13,611 bases of DNA from an uncultured Clostridia bacterium (lineage in GTDB: Bacteria; Bacillota; Clostridia; TANB77; CAG-508). The DNA is taken from contig CALYAH010000093.1 of assembly GCA_944393455.1 (NCBI GenBank), forward strand, positions 1-13,611, read 5' to 3'. Of the stretch, positions 13,446-13,611 are shown one piece after another. Numbering within the stretch: position 1 is the first letter of the stretch; every line of letters starts with the position of its first letter. The notes below the pieces were generated by a model. The model saw only the letters and a list, made by a program, of their open reading frames with translations. It ran no database searches and was not told where the DNA came from. Both the position numbers and the translations under genes were made by a program.

Positions 13446-13611
13446 ATGGGAAAAATTATAGGAATTGACTTAGGAACAACAAACTCATGTGTAGCAGTTA
13501 TGGAAGGAGGAGAACCAGTTGTTATACCAAATGCAGAAGGAAATAGAACAACACCATCTGTTGTGGCTTTTTCTAAAAATGGGGAAAGACTAGTTGGACA
13601 AATTGCAAAAC
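13446..13611 (+). CDS. dnaK: Chaperone DnaK (Hsp70), 5' part only
   Basis: DnaK is the ATP-driven chaperone partner of GrpE and DnaJ. Only the first 55 residues lie in the window. They show the phosphate-1 ATP-binding motif IGIDLGTTNSCVAVMEGG and the following GNRTTPSVVAFSKNGERLVG, which are diagnostic. AGGAGG at 13432-13437 is a strong ribosome binding site. No separate CIRCE or clear promoter is visible in the 125 bases before it, so expression may depend on the promoter before hrcA. Confidence 0.97.
   Translation, partial: MGKIIGIDLGTTNSCVAVMEGGEPVVIPNAEGNRTTPSVVAFSKNGERLVGQIAK

Overview
This window comes from a very AT-rich, low-GC Gram-positive bacterium, most likely an anaerobic Clostridia-type member of the Bacillota. 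The reasons are the AT-biased codon use (AGA for almost all arginines), strong AGGAGG-type ribosome binding sites, HrcA/CIRCE control of a grpE-dnaK cluster, and families common in gut Clostridia: prepilin-like adhesins with GLUG or BspA-type repeats, DUF5684, and Rpn/YhgA-like nucleases.

Layout. (1) 1-4233: two tandem surface-protein genes of one architecture, a class III (prepilin-type) signal helix, an Ig-like segment and then a variable repeat domain (BspA-type LRR in the first, GLUG repeats in the second). Each is interrupted once, the first by a +1 frameshift and the second by an in-frame TAA. They are separated by a 239-bp spacer holding a 22-bp inverted repeat and hairpins. A small membrane-anchored protein follows at 4226-4687, ending at a terminator. 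(2) 4744-6969: a promoter, then glutamate racemase (murI, with a +1 frameshift inside the catalytic motif), a DUF5684 membrane protein, apt, and a bidirectional terminator. (3) 6975-8040: a divergent pair, a helical-bundle protein on the minus strand and a Dps-like mini-ferritin on the plus strand. (4) 8057-9266: a small membrane protein with an unclear 5' end and a DPM-like glycosyltransferase. (5) 9433-10635: an Rpn/YhgA-like PD-(D/E)XK protein with a 12-bp tandem repeat. (6) 10659-13611: a heat-shock cluster, two CIRCE-like operators, hrcA, grpE, two paralogous two-helix membrane proteins, a frameshifted CYTH-domain gene, and the start of dnaK.

The most striking observation is about decoding. 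In about 4,000 codons of recognisable genes I find the codon CGG in frame only twice (574-576 and 5361-5363). Both are followed by A, and at both the homologous reading frame continues only if one base is skipped so that GGA is read instead of CGG. One site lies exactly in the catalytic GCTHYP motif of glutamate racemase, normally an essential enzyme. This suggests that CGG is unassigned or very poorly decoded here and that CGG-A acts as a +1 frameshift site. Two independent indels or sequence errors remain the main alternative. The in-frame TAA (2677) and the A-run frameshift in the CYTH gene (near 12829) do not fit this rule. They show that ordinary lesions, assembly errors or other recoding may also be present.
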